The notes below the pieces were generated by a model. That model saw only the letters and a program-made list of their open reading frames with translations, had not been told where the DNA came from and did not search any database. A stretch of DNA of 64,000 nucleotides from Lentzea tibetensis (GTDB taxonomy: Bacteria; Actinomycetota; Actinomycetes; Mycobacteriales; Pseudonocardiaceae), in assembly GCF_007845675.1 (NCBI RefSeq), contig NZ_VOBR01000004.1, forward strand, positions 1 through 64,000, read 5' to 3'. Made by a program: the position numbers and the translations under genes. Below, piece by piece: positions 49,582 to 59,537 of the stretch (position 1 is the stretch's first letter; each line of letters opens with the position of its first letter).

Positions 49582-50694
49582 GTGACCTGGCAAGACGAGC
49601 TGCAGAAGCTGGACCTGGAGCTGGCCTCGGGCCGGATCTCGGCTGACGACTACCGTCGGCGCCGTGATGAGGTGCTGGCCGCTTCGTCCGCAGCGGCCCC
49701 CCAGCCTCAGCAGCAGGGCCCGTTCGCTCCGCCCTTCAAGTGGGACGCGACGCCGCCTCAGCAGCAGAGCCCGAATCCGGACGCGACTCAGGTCGTGAGC
49801 TCCGGTCAACCACAGCAGTCCAACCCCGACGCCACGCAGGTGGTGAGCGGGCAGCGTCCCGCCGACGCGGACCGGACGCAGTACGTCCGGCCGGTGAGCG
49901 GGCCTATTCCGGCGCAGCAGATGCCGCCTCAGCAGGGTGGCTGGCAGAGCACCCCGCCGCAGACCGCCCCTCCGTGGGGTGGTGGCGACGGCTTCACGCC
50001 CATCTCGGACCCGAGCCCCGCGTGGATCGCGCAGGGGCCCGAGGTGTTCGACGAGAAGGGCGGTGGCAAGGGCAAGATCTTCGCGATCATCGGCGTCGTG
50101 CTGGTGCTGGCGTTGATCGGTGGCGGCATCTGGTGGTTCGCGTCCGGTAGCAAGAAGGACAACCCGCCGGTCGGGCAGAGCACCAGCCAGTCCGCGCCGA
50201 CGACGACCACGACGAAGCCGAAGGACGATCTCGAGATCGCCGAGATCCCCGGCGGCAAGAAGGACCCGTCGTCGATCAAGGCGTGGACCGATCTGGTGGA
50301 GGGCAAGCTCCTCGCCAACGAGGAGAACGCCGCGTACGAGGCGGGCACCCCGACCAAGGCGCGGCTGGCGTCGGCGAAGCTGCCGAACGACATCAGCGTC
50401 CAGATCATCACGGTCGAGATGGCCAGTCCCGAGGCCGCCAAGAAGGCGGTTGAGGACCTGGTCGCCGCGCAGACGAAGTTCGGTCTGCAGAACTACAGCG
50501 GCACCTGCCCGACGAGCGTGCTGTGCCAGACGCTGGCGCCCGCCGCGGACAAGAAGGGCAACATCCGCGCACATTACGTGCACAAGAACACCGTTGCCCG
50601 TGTGCAGGTCGTCGGCAAGGACGCGACCGAGATGAACAAGGTCTTCGAGGAGCTCATCGCGGCTCAGATCGAGGCATTGTCCGTCGATGCCTGA
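49582..50694 (+). CDS. SHOCT-domain membrane protein with TQ-V repeats
   Basis: 370 residues. An N-terminal SHOCT motif ([17 protein letters not shown]), a Gln/Pro-rich cytoplasmic region with three copies of D-A-T-Q-V-V or D-R-T-Q-Y-V, one transmembrane helix (about 173-196) and an extracellular domain of about 170 residues with one Cys pair. The repeated Thr-Gln sites could be targets of Ser/Thr kinases. GTG 49582 follows AAGGGGG. The stop overlaps the glycosyltransferase start, tying it to the glycan operon. Confidence 0.75.
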   Translation: MTWQDELQKLDLELASGRISADDYRRRRDEVLAASSAAAPQPQQQGPFAPPFKWDATPPQQQSPNPDATQVVSSGQPQQSNPDATQVVSGQRPADADRTQYVRPVSGPIPAQQMPPQQGGWQSTPPQTAPPWGGGDGFTPISDPSPAWIAQGPEVFDEKGGGKGKIFAIIGVVLVLALIGGGIWWFASGSKKDNPPVGQSTSQSAPTTTTTKPKDDLEIAEIPGGKKDPSSIKAWTDLVEGKLLANEENAAYEAGTPTKARLASAKLPNDISVQIITVEMASPEAAKKAVEDLVAAQTKFGLQNYSGTCPTSVLCQTLAPAADKKGNIRAHYVHKNTVARVQVVGKDATEMNKVFEELIAAQIEALSVDA

Positions 50695-52810
50695 CGTGGC
50701 CGCCTGCACGGTGGCGACACGCGGCCAGCTACCCGCAGCGCGGGTGCTGGCCGCGTCGTACGTCAGGCACCACCCAGGTCACACGTTCACGACCCTCGTG
50801 CTGGACGGCGACGACGACCTCGGCATCGAGGACTTCCGTCACCTCGCGCTGTCACTCACGCCCGGTGAGCTCGCCGACGCGGTGGCGCCGCACGTAATCC
50901 GCCGACTGCTCGACGAGCACGACGTCGTCATCCGGCTCGCGCCGGAAAGCCTTGTGCTGGCACCGTTTCCGACCTTCGGGACGGGGCTGACGCTCATCGC
51001 GAAGGTCCTCACCCCGCGGCCGGGCGACACGGAGTTCGTCGACGACGTCGTGGTCGCGGTCGGCCGTGATGCCAAGGCGTGCCTGGACTTCTGGCCGCAG
51101 AAGGGCGCGTTCGAGCACACCGTGCTGCGCGATCCCGGCTTCGCACTCGCCCACTGGAACCTGCACGAGCGCGACCTCGCGAACGCCAGCCTGATCCAGT
51201 TCCCCGGCTACGACCCGGCCACGCCGTGGATGCTCACCGCAGACCACGCAGACGTGCTGCTCTCCGAACGCGCGGAGCTCCGCGAAATCGCGGACGAGTA
51301 CCGGGAACTGTTGCTCGCCAACGGTTACGAGGAGATCACTTACGGCTTCGCGTCCCTTGTGGACGGAACGCCGATCACGGAACCGATGCGCACGCTGTTC
51401 GGGGCGGAGCAGAACCTCCCGCAGGACCTCAACGCCTGGCTGTCCGAGCCGGACACGCCGACCCAGCGCAACGCGGGCCTCAACCGCCTGCTCATGGCCA
51501 TCTGGGACGCGCGCCCAGACCTGCAGAGGGCCTTCCCGCGCCCGCTGCAGGAACCCGGCTTCCGCGACTGGTGCCGCGAGTGGGGCGTCCGCGAAGGCGT
51601 ACCCGAGTGGGCGCTGCCGACCGAACCCACGGCCCCGCAACCACCCCAGAACGAGTTCGGCGTCAACGTCGCCGGCTTCCACACGGCCGAGCTGGGCATC
51701 GGCGAGATGGGCCGGGTGGCGCTGCGCGCGATCGAGGCCGCGGGCGTCCCGCACGTCTCGGTGGTCGAGGAGCACTCGATCGCGAACACCGTCCGCACCG
51801 CGCTGGACGAGCCGGACTCCGTTGGCGCACCGCGCTTCCCGATCAGCCTGATCACGGTCAACGGCGACTCGACCCGCGCGCTGCTCGAAGCGCATCCCGA
51901 GGTCGGCCACGAGCGGTACCGGATCGGCCTGTGGGCGTGGGAGCTCGAAGACTTCCCGGCGAGCATGCACAGCGGTTTCGGGCTGGTCGACGAGGTGTGG
52001 GCGGTCAGCGACTTCACCCGCGACGCCATCGCGAAGCACTCGCCGATCCCGGTCAAGACGTTCCCGGTGCCCGTCCCGGATCCCGGCGAGCCAGAACTCA
52101 GGGCCGGCAGAACCAGGTTCCTCTTCGCCTTCGACCACAACAGCACCGCGGGCCGCAAGAACCCGTACGGCCTGGTCGAGGCGTTCCACAAGGCGTTCCC
52201 TGATCGCGACGACGTCGAGCTGGTCATCAAGTCGACCAACTCGCACCTGCACACGTCCGCGGCCGAACGACTGCGCCTCCAGGCGCTGAACGACAAGCGG
52301 ATCACCCTGATCGAGCGCTACCTCACCGTCCAGGAGCTGCACGACCTCTACGCGACCAGCACCGCGTACGTGTCGCTGCACCGCAGCGAGGGCTTCGGCC
52401 TGACCGTCGCCGAGGCGATGATCCGCGGCATGGCCGTGATCTCGACGGACTACTCCAGCACGCCGGAGTTCGTCGACGACAAGACCGGCTGGCCCATCCC
52501 GTTCACGATGGTCGACGTCGGCGAAGGCTGGCCGCCCTACCAGCCGGAAGCGCGCTGGGCGGACCCCGACCTCGACGCCGCCGCGCGGGCGATGCGCGAG
52601 ATCGCGGACGACCCGGACGAGGCGCGCAAACGCGGCCGCGCGGCGCGTGAACACCTGCTCGAGACGCGATCCGTCGAGGCGGCCGGGCAGTGGATCGCCG
52701 AGCAGCTCCACCAGGCGCACGAGGTGTGGCGCACTCGTCAGCCGGTTCCCGCGTCGATCGCACGCCGGGCTGCCCACCGGGTGCGTAGGGTCGTGCGGGG
52801 GGATCGATGA
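50687..52810 (+). CDS. Large two-part glycosyltransferase
   Basis: 707 residues. The first 300 resemble a nucleotide-sugar transferase-like region ([17 protein letters not shown]) with L-D-G-D-D-D-L. The rest is a GT-B, GT4-like enzyme: [30 protein letters not shown] and [12 protein letters not shown], the nucleotide-sugar loop with the conserved Glu pair. No membrane segment. The same W-A-W-E motif recurs in the gene at 55243. Likely builds a surface polysaccharide; the donor sugar is unknown. Confidence 0.85.
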   Translation: MPDVAACTVATRGQLPAARVLAASYVRHHPGHTFTTLVLDGDDDLGIEDFRHLALSLTPGELADAVAPHVIRRLLDEHDVVIRLAPESLVLAPFPTFGTGLTLIAKVLTPRPGDTEFVDDVVVAVGRDAKACLDFWPQKGAFEHTVLRDPGFALAHWNLHERDLANASLIQFPGYDPATPWMLTADHADVLLSERAELREIADEYRELLLANGYEEITYGFASLVDGTPITEPMRTLFGAEQNLPQDLNAWLSEPDTPTQRNAGLNRLLMAIWDARPDLQRAFPRPLQEPGFRDWCREWGVREGVPEWALPTEPTAPQPPQNEFGVNVAGFHTAELGIGEMGRVALRAIEAAGVPHVSVVEEHSIANTVRTALDEPDSVGAPRFPISLITVNGDSTRALLEAHPEVGHERYRIGLWAWELEDFPASMHSGFGLVDEVWAVSDFTRDAIAKHSPIPVKTFPVPVPDPGEPELRAGRTRFLFAFDHNSTAGRKNPYGLVEAFHKAFPDRDDVELVIKSTNSHLHTSAAERLRLQALNDKRITLIERYLTVQELHDLYATSTAYVSLHRSEGFGLTVAEAMIRGMAVISTDYSSTPEFVDDKTGWPIPFTMVDVGEGWPPYQPEARWADPDLDAAARAMREIADDPDEARKRGRAAREHLLETRSVEAAGQWIAEQLHQAHEVWRTRQPVPASIARRAAHRVRRVVRGDR

Positions 52811-54084
52811 CCGCGATGAAGCAGAAGCTGCCACCCGCGCAGGAGTCCTGGCTCCCGCGGGAGCACCCGCTCTACCGGCCGAGGCACGGCACGACGCAAC
52901 GGCTCGCGCTGATCGCTGCCGTGGTGTTCTTCCTGCTGCCGTCGGTCGCGTTCGTCTTCGGCGTCCGGCCAGGCGCGTTCGAGAACCGCGCGCTCACCCC
53001 GTTCCCCGGCATCCTGCAGGGCTGGGGGTTCCTCACCCAGCTCAACCCGTGGGCCACCGACCACCTCGCGCTGCGCGAGCAGGCCGTGCACCTCAACGAC
53101 CTGACGAGCCGCGGCATCTTCGGCGAGCAGCCTGCCGTGCAGCGCAACAACGCGGGCCCGATCGACAAGACCGAGACCCCACCGCCCCGGCCGGTGATCA
53201 ACTTCCCGCCTGTCGTCGAAGGCAAGAACGGCTGGCTGTACCTCGGCGACGAGCTGGCCAGCCACTGCTCGCCGTCGCGGCCGATCAAGGAGACCGTCGG
53301 GCAGCTGCGCAAGCTGCGCGACGAGGTCGAGGCGTCCGGACGCCGGTTCGCCGTGGTCGTCGCACCCGACAAGGCGACGCTCTACCCGGAGAACCTGCCG
53401 GACAACATGGACGGCAAGGACTGCCAGCGCAAGGGCGCCGAGGAGTTCTGGCAGGCGGTGTCCGCCGAGGACTACGTCGTCGACGTCCGCGACGAACTGC
53501 ACAGCTGGGGCCGCATGCTGGGCGAGCCGGTGTACGGGCCGCTCGACGCGCACTGGGGCGAGGAGGCGGGCGTGATCGTGTCGCGCCAGCTCGCCGAGCG
53601 GTTCCGCAAGGGCATCAGCAAGCCGTGGGTCGTGAACCCCGGCGAGACGTGGGAGCAGAACGCCGACCTGCCGGTGCTGATCGGCCGCTCCGGTGTCACC
53701 ACGGGCCGCCGCTACGCGATCCTCCCGGACGGCAAGCGCGACACGACGAACCGCGACGTGCCGATCGACTTCAAGACCAAGCCGCTGCACTTCGACTCGG
53801 CGTCCGGGCCCGGCACGTACGGGTTCAGCGTCGGCCTGCTGGGTGACTCGTTCACCATCCGCACGCTGCGCTACCTGTCGGGGACGTTCGGCGACATCAC
53901 CATCGGCCACCACGGCGAGGCCTTCAAGGATGGCGGCAAAGTCGCAGGTCAGGTGATGGCGGAGAACACGACCGTGGTGGTCGAGGTCGCCGAGCGCACG
54001 CTCATGTCCGGCAAGTTCACGCTCACCCAGCCGGACATCCAGCGGACCGTCGTCGATCAGTTGAAGGCTCGCCCGATCCGCTGA
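52807..54084 (+). CDS. AlgX/AlgJ-like O-acetyltransferase (SGNH fold)
   Basis: 425 residues. One N-terminal transmembrane anchor (A-L-I-A-A-V-V-F-F-L-L-P-S-V-A) places the enzyme outside. The N-G-W-L-Y-L-G-D-E start of the domain, V-V-A-P-D-K-A-T-L-Y-P, the catalytic D-A-H-W (Asp247, His249) and G-D-S-F with Ser348 match AlgX/AlgJ enzymes that O-acetylate extracellular polysaccharide. ATG overlaps the upstream stop. A membrane-bound O-acyltransferase partner is not in the window. Confidence 0.85.
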   Translation: MTAMKQKLPPAQESWLPREHPLYRPRHGTTQRLALIAAVVFFLLPSVAFVFGVRPGAFENRALTPFPGILQGWGFLTQLNPWATDHLALREQAVHLNDLTSRGIFGEQPAVQRNNAGPIDKTETPPPRPVINFPPVVEGKNGWLYLGDELASHCSPSRPIKETVGQLRKLRDEVEASGRRFAVVVAPDKATLYPENLPDNMDGKDCQRKGAEEFWQAVSAEDYVVDVRDELHSWGRMLGEPVYGPLDAHWGEEAGVIVSRQLAERFRKGISKPWVVNPGETWEQNADLPVLIGRSGVTTGRRYAILPDGKRDTTNRDVPIDFKTKPLHFDSASGPGTYGFSVGLLGDSFTIRTLRYLSGTFGDITIGHHGEAFKDGGKVAGQVMAENTTVVVEVAERTLMSGKFTLTQPDIQRTVVDQLKARPIR

Positions 54085-54160
54085 TCCGCCGCGCGCGCCT
54101 GCCATAGACTCCTGGCAGCCTGTGGGGGCACCCCAACTTCTCTTCTCACCTGGACGGTCC

Positions 54161-55246
54161 ATGTCGGAAGCACGCCTGACTGACGCACTCGTGCGGCTGG
54201 ATCAGAACAAGGAGCTGCGGCTTCCGCTGCGGTCGCGCGACCTGCTCGGCAGGCTCGCGCTCAAGTTCCTGTGGCGCCGCCAGGTCAAGTGGCAGGTCGA
54301 GACGAACAACGCCACGCGCGACGGGCTCGACGCGCTGCGCCAGCTGGTGCACGAGCTGCCGCGCGAGGAGCTCGCGAACGAGGTCGAACGGCTCAAGCAG
54401 GCCGACCAGAACATCATGGCCGGCCTCAACCAGCGGCTGTACGCGGCGGTCGGCAGCCTGCGCACGGACATCGGCGACCTGCGGCTGCAGCTCGTCGACA
54501 AGGGTGAGCACACCGCGGACGTCGAGCGCAGGCTCGCCGTGATCGAGGAGCAGCTGGCCGAGCTGACGGGCGCCGCGCGCGACACGCGGCTGCGGCACGC
54601 GCAGGTCGACCTGTTCCTGGACCAGGTGCGCGGGCGCGGCGCGGACGGCAAGAAGGAGCTGAACGCGCCGGACCGCTCGGACTCGCTGGAGTTGCCCATC
54701 GCGGAGCTGCTGGACGGGCCCGCCGAGCGCGTGCGAACCGCGCGCGCCGCGTACCTGCCGGTCGTCGAGGGCCGCGGCCCGGTGTTCGACGTGGCGCCGT
54801 CGCGCGGCGAGTGGCTGGAGGTGCTGCGCGAGGCCGGTGTGCCCGCGGCGGCCGCGTCCGCCAACCCGTTCGTGGTCAAGCACAACGCCGAGCTGGGCTT
54901 CCAGCTCGTCGAGGCGGACCCGCTGGACGCGCTCGCTCGCGTCGACCGGCGTTCGCTCGGCGCGGTGACCGCGTTCCGGTTCGTCGAACGGCGTGACCCG
55001 GCGACGCTGTCGCGGTTCGTCGACCTGGCCGCGCAGGCGTTGCGGCCCGGTGGCGTGCTGCTGATCGAGAGCGCGGCCGGCGGCGACGACTTCCACCTGG
55101 ACCCGTTCGCGCAGCGCCCGGTGCACCCGACGTTCCTGCGCTTCCTCGCCGAGGCCGCCGGCTTCGGCGAGGTGCGGATCGCTCGTCAGGACGGCAGCGC
55201 GCTCGCGGCCAGCGCACCGCGGTTCTCGCTGACCGCCTGGATGTGA
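54161..55246 (+). CDS. Coiled-coil protein with degenerate class I methyltransferase domain
   Basis: 361 residues. Residues 1-165 are charged coiled coil (E-E-L-A-N-E-V-E-R-L-K-Q-A-D). From about 185 a methyltransferase-like fold appears: V-F-D-V-A-P-S-R-G-E-W-L-E-V-L-R in place of the usual D-L-G-C-G-R-G-E-W loop, and A-L-R-P-G-G-V-L-L-I-E-S. The missing Gly residues suggest weak SAM binding. WbdD-type coiled-coil methyltransferases cap and measure O-antigen chains; a similar length-control role is possible. It is coupled to the next gene (ATGTGA). Confidence 0.75.
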   Translation: MSEARLTDALVRLDQNKELRLPLRSRDLLGRLALKFLWRRQVKWQVETNNATRDGLDALRQLVHELPREELANEVERLKQADQNIMAGLNQRLYAAVGSLRTDIGDLRLQLVDKGEHTADVERRLAVIEEQLAELTGAARDTRLRHAQVDLFLDQVRGRGADGKKELNAPDRSDSLELPIAELLDGPAERVRTARAAYLPVVEGRGPVFDVAPSRGEWLEVLREAGVPAAAASANPFVVKHNAELGFQLVEADPLDALARVDRRSLGAVTAFRFVERRDPATLSRFVDLAAQALRPGGVLLIESAAGGDDFHLDPFAQRPVHPTFLRFLAEAAGFGEVRIARQDGSALAASAPRFSLTAWM

Positions 55247-57564
55247 CCGTGCGCTACAGCATGTGGAGCCCATTGCCGCCCGAGCGCAGCGGGATCGCCG
55301 ACTACACGACCGAGCTGCTCGCCGAGCTGGACGACGTCGAGGCCGTGTCGCGGAAGCGGCCGAAGACCACGGCGAAGGGGCTCGCCTGCTACCAGATGGG
55401 CAACCACGCGGGCGCGCACTCGTGGATCTACGAGCAAGCGCTTGCGGAGCCCGGTGTGGTCGTGCTGCACGAGGCGTCGCTGCTCGACTTCAACCTGGGC
55501 CACTGCAACGGCCTGACGCCCGAGTTCTACAAGGAGCTCAAGGACGCGCACGGCCCGATCTGGGGCGACCCGAACGACCCCGCGCTGCTGCACGGCCTGC
55601 CCGCGATCGAGACCGACGGCGTGAAGTCGCTCGACGGCGGCACCATGACGCTGGAACACCGGCTGGTCACCGCGAGCCGGGGCGTGATCGTGCACGACCC
55701 GCACTCCGCGCGCTGGCTCCAGGAGCGCTACCCGGCCAAGCCGATCTTCGTGGTGCCGCACGGCGCGCCGGTGCGCGACGACGCGGACCGCGCGGAGATC
55801 AGGGCGCGGCTCGGCTGGACCGACGAGCACGTGGTGTTCGGCGTGTTCGGCGGCTTCAACCGGATCAAGCGGATCCTCGTCGCGGTGCTGGCGTTCGCCG
55901 AGGTGCGCAGGCGCTGGCCGAACGCGCGGCTGCTGATCGCCGGGCACGTCGACTACCCGGACGTGCACGCGGACGTCGTGCGCGCGATCGACCAGTACGG
56001 CCTGCGCGACAGCGTCCACCTGGAGCTGGCTCCGGCGAAGGACGAGTTCGTCGACCTGATCTCGGCGACCGACGCGGTGATCAACCTGCGCTGGCCGACC
56101 ATGGGCGAGACGAGCGGCGTGATGATGCGCGCGTTCGGCGCGGGCCGGGTCGTGATCACCAGCGACCTGCCGCAGCACCGGCACTTCGACCCGGCGTTCT
56201 GCTGGCGCATCTCGATCTCACCGGCCGCCGAGGCCGAGCAGTTGGCAGCACTGCTGGAGCGGATCGTGGTCGACCCGTCTGCGGTGCGCTCGGCGGGCAA
56301 GCTGGCCCGCGACTGGGTGTCCGCCGAAGCGTCGTGGCCAGTCGCCGCCGCCGGCTACCGGGCTGCCCTGGACGCGGTGTCCGACGGTGTGACCATCGCG
56401 GCTGATGTCGTCCAGCCCGGCGTGAACCTGTTCGCGGACGTGCGCGCGACGACCGGGTTGTCGGAGTCGTTCCGCCGCGCCGGGCGCGCGATGGTGCGGT
56501 CCGGGCAGCTGATGACGTACACCGAGTTCAACTCGCGTGCGCCGGTCCGGACGGTGGAGGTGCCCCGCGAGCTCGCCGAGCTGCGCGGCGGCAAGGACTA
56601 CCCGATCGACCTGTGGATGGTGAACCTCAACGAGTTCCAGCTGATCCCGGAGACCGCGCTCGACCGGTACACGATCGCGCTGTGGGCGTGGGAGATGCCG
56701 GAGATCCTGGACTACACGCTGGAGCAGCTGCCGCGCGTCGACGAGCTGTGGGTCGTGTCGTCGTACGTGGCCGAGGCGTTCCGCACGGCGACGTCCGTGC
56801 CGATCACCGTGGTGCCGAACGTGGTCACCGAGATCTCGTCGACGCCGGACCGCGCGCGCTTCGGGCTGTCCGAGGACGCGTTCGTCGTGCTGTTCACGTT
56901 CAGCGCTTCTTCTTCTGACGCGCGGAAGAACCCGTGGGGTGTGATCGAGGCGTTCAAGCGCGCGTTCGCACCTCATGAGCGCGGGACGACGGCCCAGCTC
57001 GTGATCAAGGTCGTCGACCTGGACATCTTCCCGCTGATGGCAGCCGCCCTGCAGGACGCGGTGGCGTCCGTGAACGGCATCCTGATCACCGGTGACCTGA
57101 CGCGTGCCGAGATGGACTCGCTGCTGGCCTCGTGCGACGTCTACGCGTCGCTGCACCGGTCGGAGGGCTTCGGGATGGGCATGGCCGAAGCGATGTCGAT
57201 CGGCAAGCCGGTCGTGGCCACCGGGTACAGCGGCAACACCGACTTCATGCCGCCCGGTTCGGCCGCGATGGTCGGGTACACCATCAGGCCGATCACCATG
57301 GCCGACCACCGCTACGACGAGAGGTTCGCCGACTGGTACCGGCCGGGTCTGCTGTGGGCGGAGCCGAACGTCGCGCAGGCCGCGGGCTGGCTGCGCCGCC
57401 TGGCCGACAGCCCCGCGCTGCGCGCCCGGATGGGCGAGGCCGCCCGGCAGGCGATCTGGGAGCGCTGCAGCTACGAGGCCGTCGGCAAGCTGATCAAGTC
57501 ACGCGTCGCGGAGATCTACGACTCCAGCTCGGTGAGGCGGGCTTCCAGCGCGGCGATGCGCTGA
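55243..57564 (+). CDS. Tandem glycosyltransferase (two GT4-like modules)
   Basis: 773 residues. Module 1 (about 1-380): P-P-E-R-S-G-I-A-D-Y, V-L-H-E-A-S, F-V-V-P-H-G-A-P, G-V-F-G-G-F-N-R-I-K-R. Module 2 (about 400-760): Y-T-I-A-L-W-A-W-E-M-P, S-S-S-D-A-R-K-N-P-W-G and S-E-G-F-G-M-G-M-A-E-A-M with G-N-T-D-F. Both lack membrane helices. The second module shares motifs with the 50687 protein. Likely adds two sugars of the repeat. The 3' end overlaps the opposing gene by 49 bp. Confidence 0.88.
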   Translation: MTVRYSMWSPLPPERSGIADYTTELLAELDDVEAVSRKRPKTTAKGLACYQMGNHAGAHSWIYEQALAEPGVVVLHEASLLDFNLGHCNGLTPEFYKELKDAHGPIWGDPNDPALLHGLPAIETDGVKSLDGGTMTLEHRLVTASRGVIVHDPHSARWLQERYPAKPIFVVPHGAPVRDDADRAEIRARLGWTDEHVVFGVFGGFNRIKRILVAVLAFAEVRRRWPNARLLIAGHVDYPDVHADVVRAIDQYGLRDSVHLELAPAKDEFVDLISATDAVINLRWPTMGETSGVMMRAFGAGRVVITSDLPQHRHFDPAFCWRISISPAAEAEQLAALLERIVVDPSAVRSAGKLARDWVSAEASWPVAAAGYRAALDAVSDGVTIAADVVQPGVNLFADVRATTGLSESFRRAGRAMVRSGQLMTYTEFNSRAPVRTVEVPRELAELRGGKDYPIDLWMVNLNEFQLIPETALDRYTIALWAWEMPEILDYTLEQLPRVDELWVVSSYVAEAFRTATSVPITVVPNVVTEISSTPDRARFGLSEDAFVVLFTFSASSSDARKNPWGVIEAFKRAFAPHERGTTAQLVIKVVDLDIFPLMAAALQDAVASVNGILITGDLTRAEMDSLLASCDVYASLHRSEGFGMGMAEAMSIGKPVVATGYSGNTDFMPPGSAAMVGYTIRPITMADHRYDERFADWYRPGLLWAEPNVAQAAGWLRRLADSPALRARMGEAARQAIWERCSYEAVGKLIKSRVAEIYDSSSVRRASSAAMR

Positions 57565-58403
57565 TTCGCCTTTGCGAGCTGGAGCTCGGCGTCGCGCGTC
57601 GTGCCGCGCAGCTCCTCGATGCACGCGGCGTCCTTGGCCTGCGCCTCCTGGGCCTCGTGCACGGCGTCCTCTAACCGCCGGATGTAGGCGATCTCGGCGA
57701 ACCGGGCCGCGCGCTGCTCGGCGACCTCGGCGCGGGTGAACTTGTCGAACACGTTCGCGGGCACGCTGAGGACGTCGAGCGCCTCGGCGTCGTCCTCCTG
57801 CGCGTAGAACCGGTTGAGCCCGTCGAACAGCGCGCACCGGTAGCCGGCGCTCACCATCAGCGGGTCCCAGCTCTCGTGCGCGGGCGTCGGCGAACCGGGC
57901 TCGGTCGCCTCGACCACGACGACGCGCGGCCGGTGCTTCGTCCAGTCCGCGCCCTCGATGACGCTGCGCTCCTCGCCCTCGACGTCGATCTTGAGGAAGT
58001 CGACGGGGCCGGGGTGCGCGTCCAGCACGTCCGCGAGCGTGCGGACCTCGACCTGGAGCTCGACGATGTCGAGCGCGGACTCGTGGTGGTAGCTGCGGGC
58101 GAGATCACCGTCGAGCGTGGACCAGCCGTCGCGGTTGAGGACGTGGTGCAGGGTCGCGGTGCCCTTCTCGGCGCCGAGCGCGACGGCCAGGGTGACGTCA
58201 CCCGGTCGGGCGTTTTTGAGTGCCTCGACCTGGGCCGGAATCGGTTCGATGTTGATCCCGCGCCAGCCGAGGTCGTAGAAGTGCTTCGTGACCGAGTCCG
58301 CGACCGGGTCGGACGCCCCGACGTCCACGTAGCGACCGGTCGTCCGGCCGTGGAACAACCGATCGAGGACGACGTCCTCGGCGTTCTGCGCGTACGAGAT
58401 CAC
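57516..58403 (-). CDS. FkbM-family methyltransferase with C-terminal coiled coil
   Basis: 295 residues from GTG 58403. The FkbM domain begins I-S-Y-A-Q-N-A-E-D-V-V-L-D-R and holds the SAM loop Y-V-D-V-G-A-S-D-P; D-F-L-K-I-D-V-E-G-E-E is the signature. Residues about 225-295 form a coiled coil (L-E-A-D-A-V-H type). Methylates a sugar hydroxyl, probably of the surface glycan. Its C-terminus overlaps the convergent glycosyltransferase gene by 49 bp, so the two ends are read in opposite strands. Confidence 0.88.
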   Translation of the reverse strand: MISYAQNAEDVVLDRLFHGRTTGRYVDVGASDPVADSVTKHFYDLGWRGINIEPIPAQVEALKNARPGDVTLAVALGAEKGTATLHHVLNRDGWSTLDGDLARSYHHESALDIVELQVEVRTLADVLDAHPGPVDFLKIDVEGEERSVIEGADWTKHRPRVVVVEATEPGSPTPAHESWDPLMVSAGYRCALFDGLNRFYAQEDDAEALDVLSVPANVFDKFTRAEVAEQRAARFAEIAYIRRLEDAVHEAQEAQAKDAACIEELRGTTRDAELQLAKANQRIAALEARLTELES

Positions 58404-58742
58404 GAGGCGCAGGATAGTGGGCGCTTCGGAGCGGCAACCTGCCATCGGTACGATGCGTCTCTACCATCGACAGCACCCCGAAGCTGGTGGAGGACTCGAT
58501 GGTCCTGACAGTGATGTTAGTCACATTGGCGAGTTTGGCCTTTCTGACGCGAACCGTAGTGGTTGTTCGAGCCGTTTCCTCAGGAAAGCGGTCTGGTGAC
58601 TACGGTAAGCCACGGACGTCCACCAATTGAGATCGCTCGAACGGACTACGGCTTACGTTGGAACGTCGACTTACCGTAGGATCCTTTTGGGTCGTATGAC
58701 TGAACGGTCTTCTGACGGGGACCTCACAGGGGTAGGTGCGCC
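58404..58742. promoter_or_regulatory. Intergenic control region with repeated CTACGGTAAG words
   Basis: 339 bp without a gene. CTACGGTAAG (58600-58609) and its exact complement CTTACCGTAG (58670-58679) flank a related CTACGGCTTACG (58647-58658). These spaced inverted copies resemble binding sites for a regulator of the 58743 gene. AT-richer stretches around 58621-58700 and GGGGTAGG before the ATG complete the promoter region. Confidence 0.45.
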
Positions 58743-59117
58743 ATGGACCACGCACTGAGCAAGGTCATCGAGCTGCGCGAGAGCGGTTTTCAGTTCCTGC
58801 ACCTGCGGGACGACGACGGGCAGCTCGATCGCATCATGGCGTTCAAGCAGCGCAGAGGCTTCATCGACTCGATCCTGTTCTGGTCGGAGACCGAGGCCCG
58901 CGCGGGTCGCCTGCCCGCGGTGCGCGACAGCGCCCGTCCGGCACAGGCCGTGTGGATCTACGAAGGCCCTCTGGTCGAGGCCGTGGATCGCCTGCTCGAC
59001 CTTCCTGAGCCCGGCTCGCGCAATGCGCCGACGCTGATGCAGCGGACCGCTTCCGATTTGGCCGTCGTCACGACGCTGCCATTTAAGTTGAAGCTTCCAC
59101 CAGGAGCCATCGCCTAG
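58743..59117 (+). CDS. Conserved actinobacterial hypothetical protein
   Basis: 124 residues, ATG. Compact and charged: V-I-E-L-R-E-S-G-F-Q-F-L-H-L-R-D-D-D-G, I-M-A-F-K-Q-R-R-G-F-I-D-S and L-F-W-S-E-T-E-A. No signal peptide or helix bundle. The pattern is seen widely in actinomycetes but has no assigned role. The repeats upstream suggest it is specifically regulated. Confidence 0.7.
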   Translation: MDHALSKVIELRESGFQFLHLRDDDGQLDRIMAFKQRRGFIDSILFWSETEARAGRLPAVRDSARPAQAVWIYEGPLVEAVDRLLDLPEPGSRNAPTLMQRTASDLAVVTTLPFKLKLPPGAIA

Positions 59118-59148
59118 CTCGCTGATGACAAACCCTGTCTTGTTTTGA

Positions 59149-59170
59149 GCATTCAGAGATATCTGAATGC
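59149..59170. terminator. Hairpin between convergent genes
   Basis: GCATTCAGA and its exact complement flank GATA, forming a 9-bp hairpin between the stop at 59117 and the convergent DUF397 gene. It may act as a bidirectional terminator; no clear T-run follows. Confidence 0.5.
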
Positions 59171-59228
59171 GAGCAACTCAGACGCTCTTTCACATCCGTA
59201 CCCGTTTGCCGGGTATGCGGGTTAACGG

Positions 59229-59369
59229 CTAGTGCACTCGGCTGAACTGGCCGCGTTTGATCGCCGCCAGGAACGTGTCCCAGCCGGGGAGGGTCACGAC
59301 CTCGCCGGACTTGTTCTTCGAGTCGCGCACGCGGAACATCGAGCCCTTGATGGAGATCTCGACAGACAC
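59229..59369 (-). CDS. Short DUF397-like protein
   Basis: 46 residues. V-R-D-S-K-N-K-S-G-E-V-V and W-D-T-F-L-A-A-I-K-R-G-Q-F match the C-terminal core of DUF397, but the usual W-R-K-S-S start and Cys are absent. DUF397 proteins often pair with helix-turn-helix regulators in development loci; no HTH partner is nearby. GTG after AGGTAGGGA. Confidence 0.75.
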   Translation of the reverse strand: MSVEISIKGSMFRVRDSKNKSGEVVTLPGWDTFLAAIKRGQFSRVH

Positions 59370-59537
59370 GTTGATCCCTACCTCTCGGTGGACCCCCACG
59401 GGGAGACTACTTGTCTGCCCCGTCGCAGCGTCTCGATCAACACGCCTCGCACAGCACCCCTCCGACGAGTGAAGAAGTTCGCTCTCGCGAGTTACGGAGC
59501 TTGCTGCAGGGGTCCCCGATGCGAAACTTTCGCGCCC

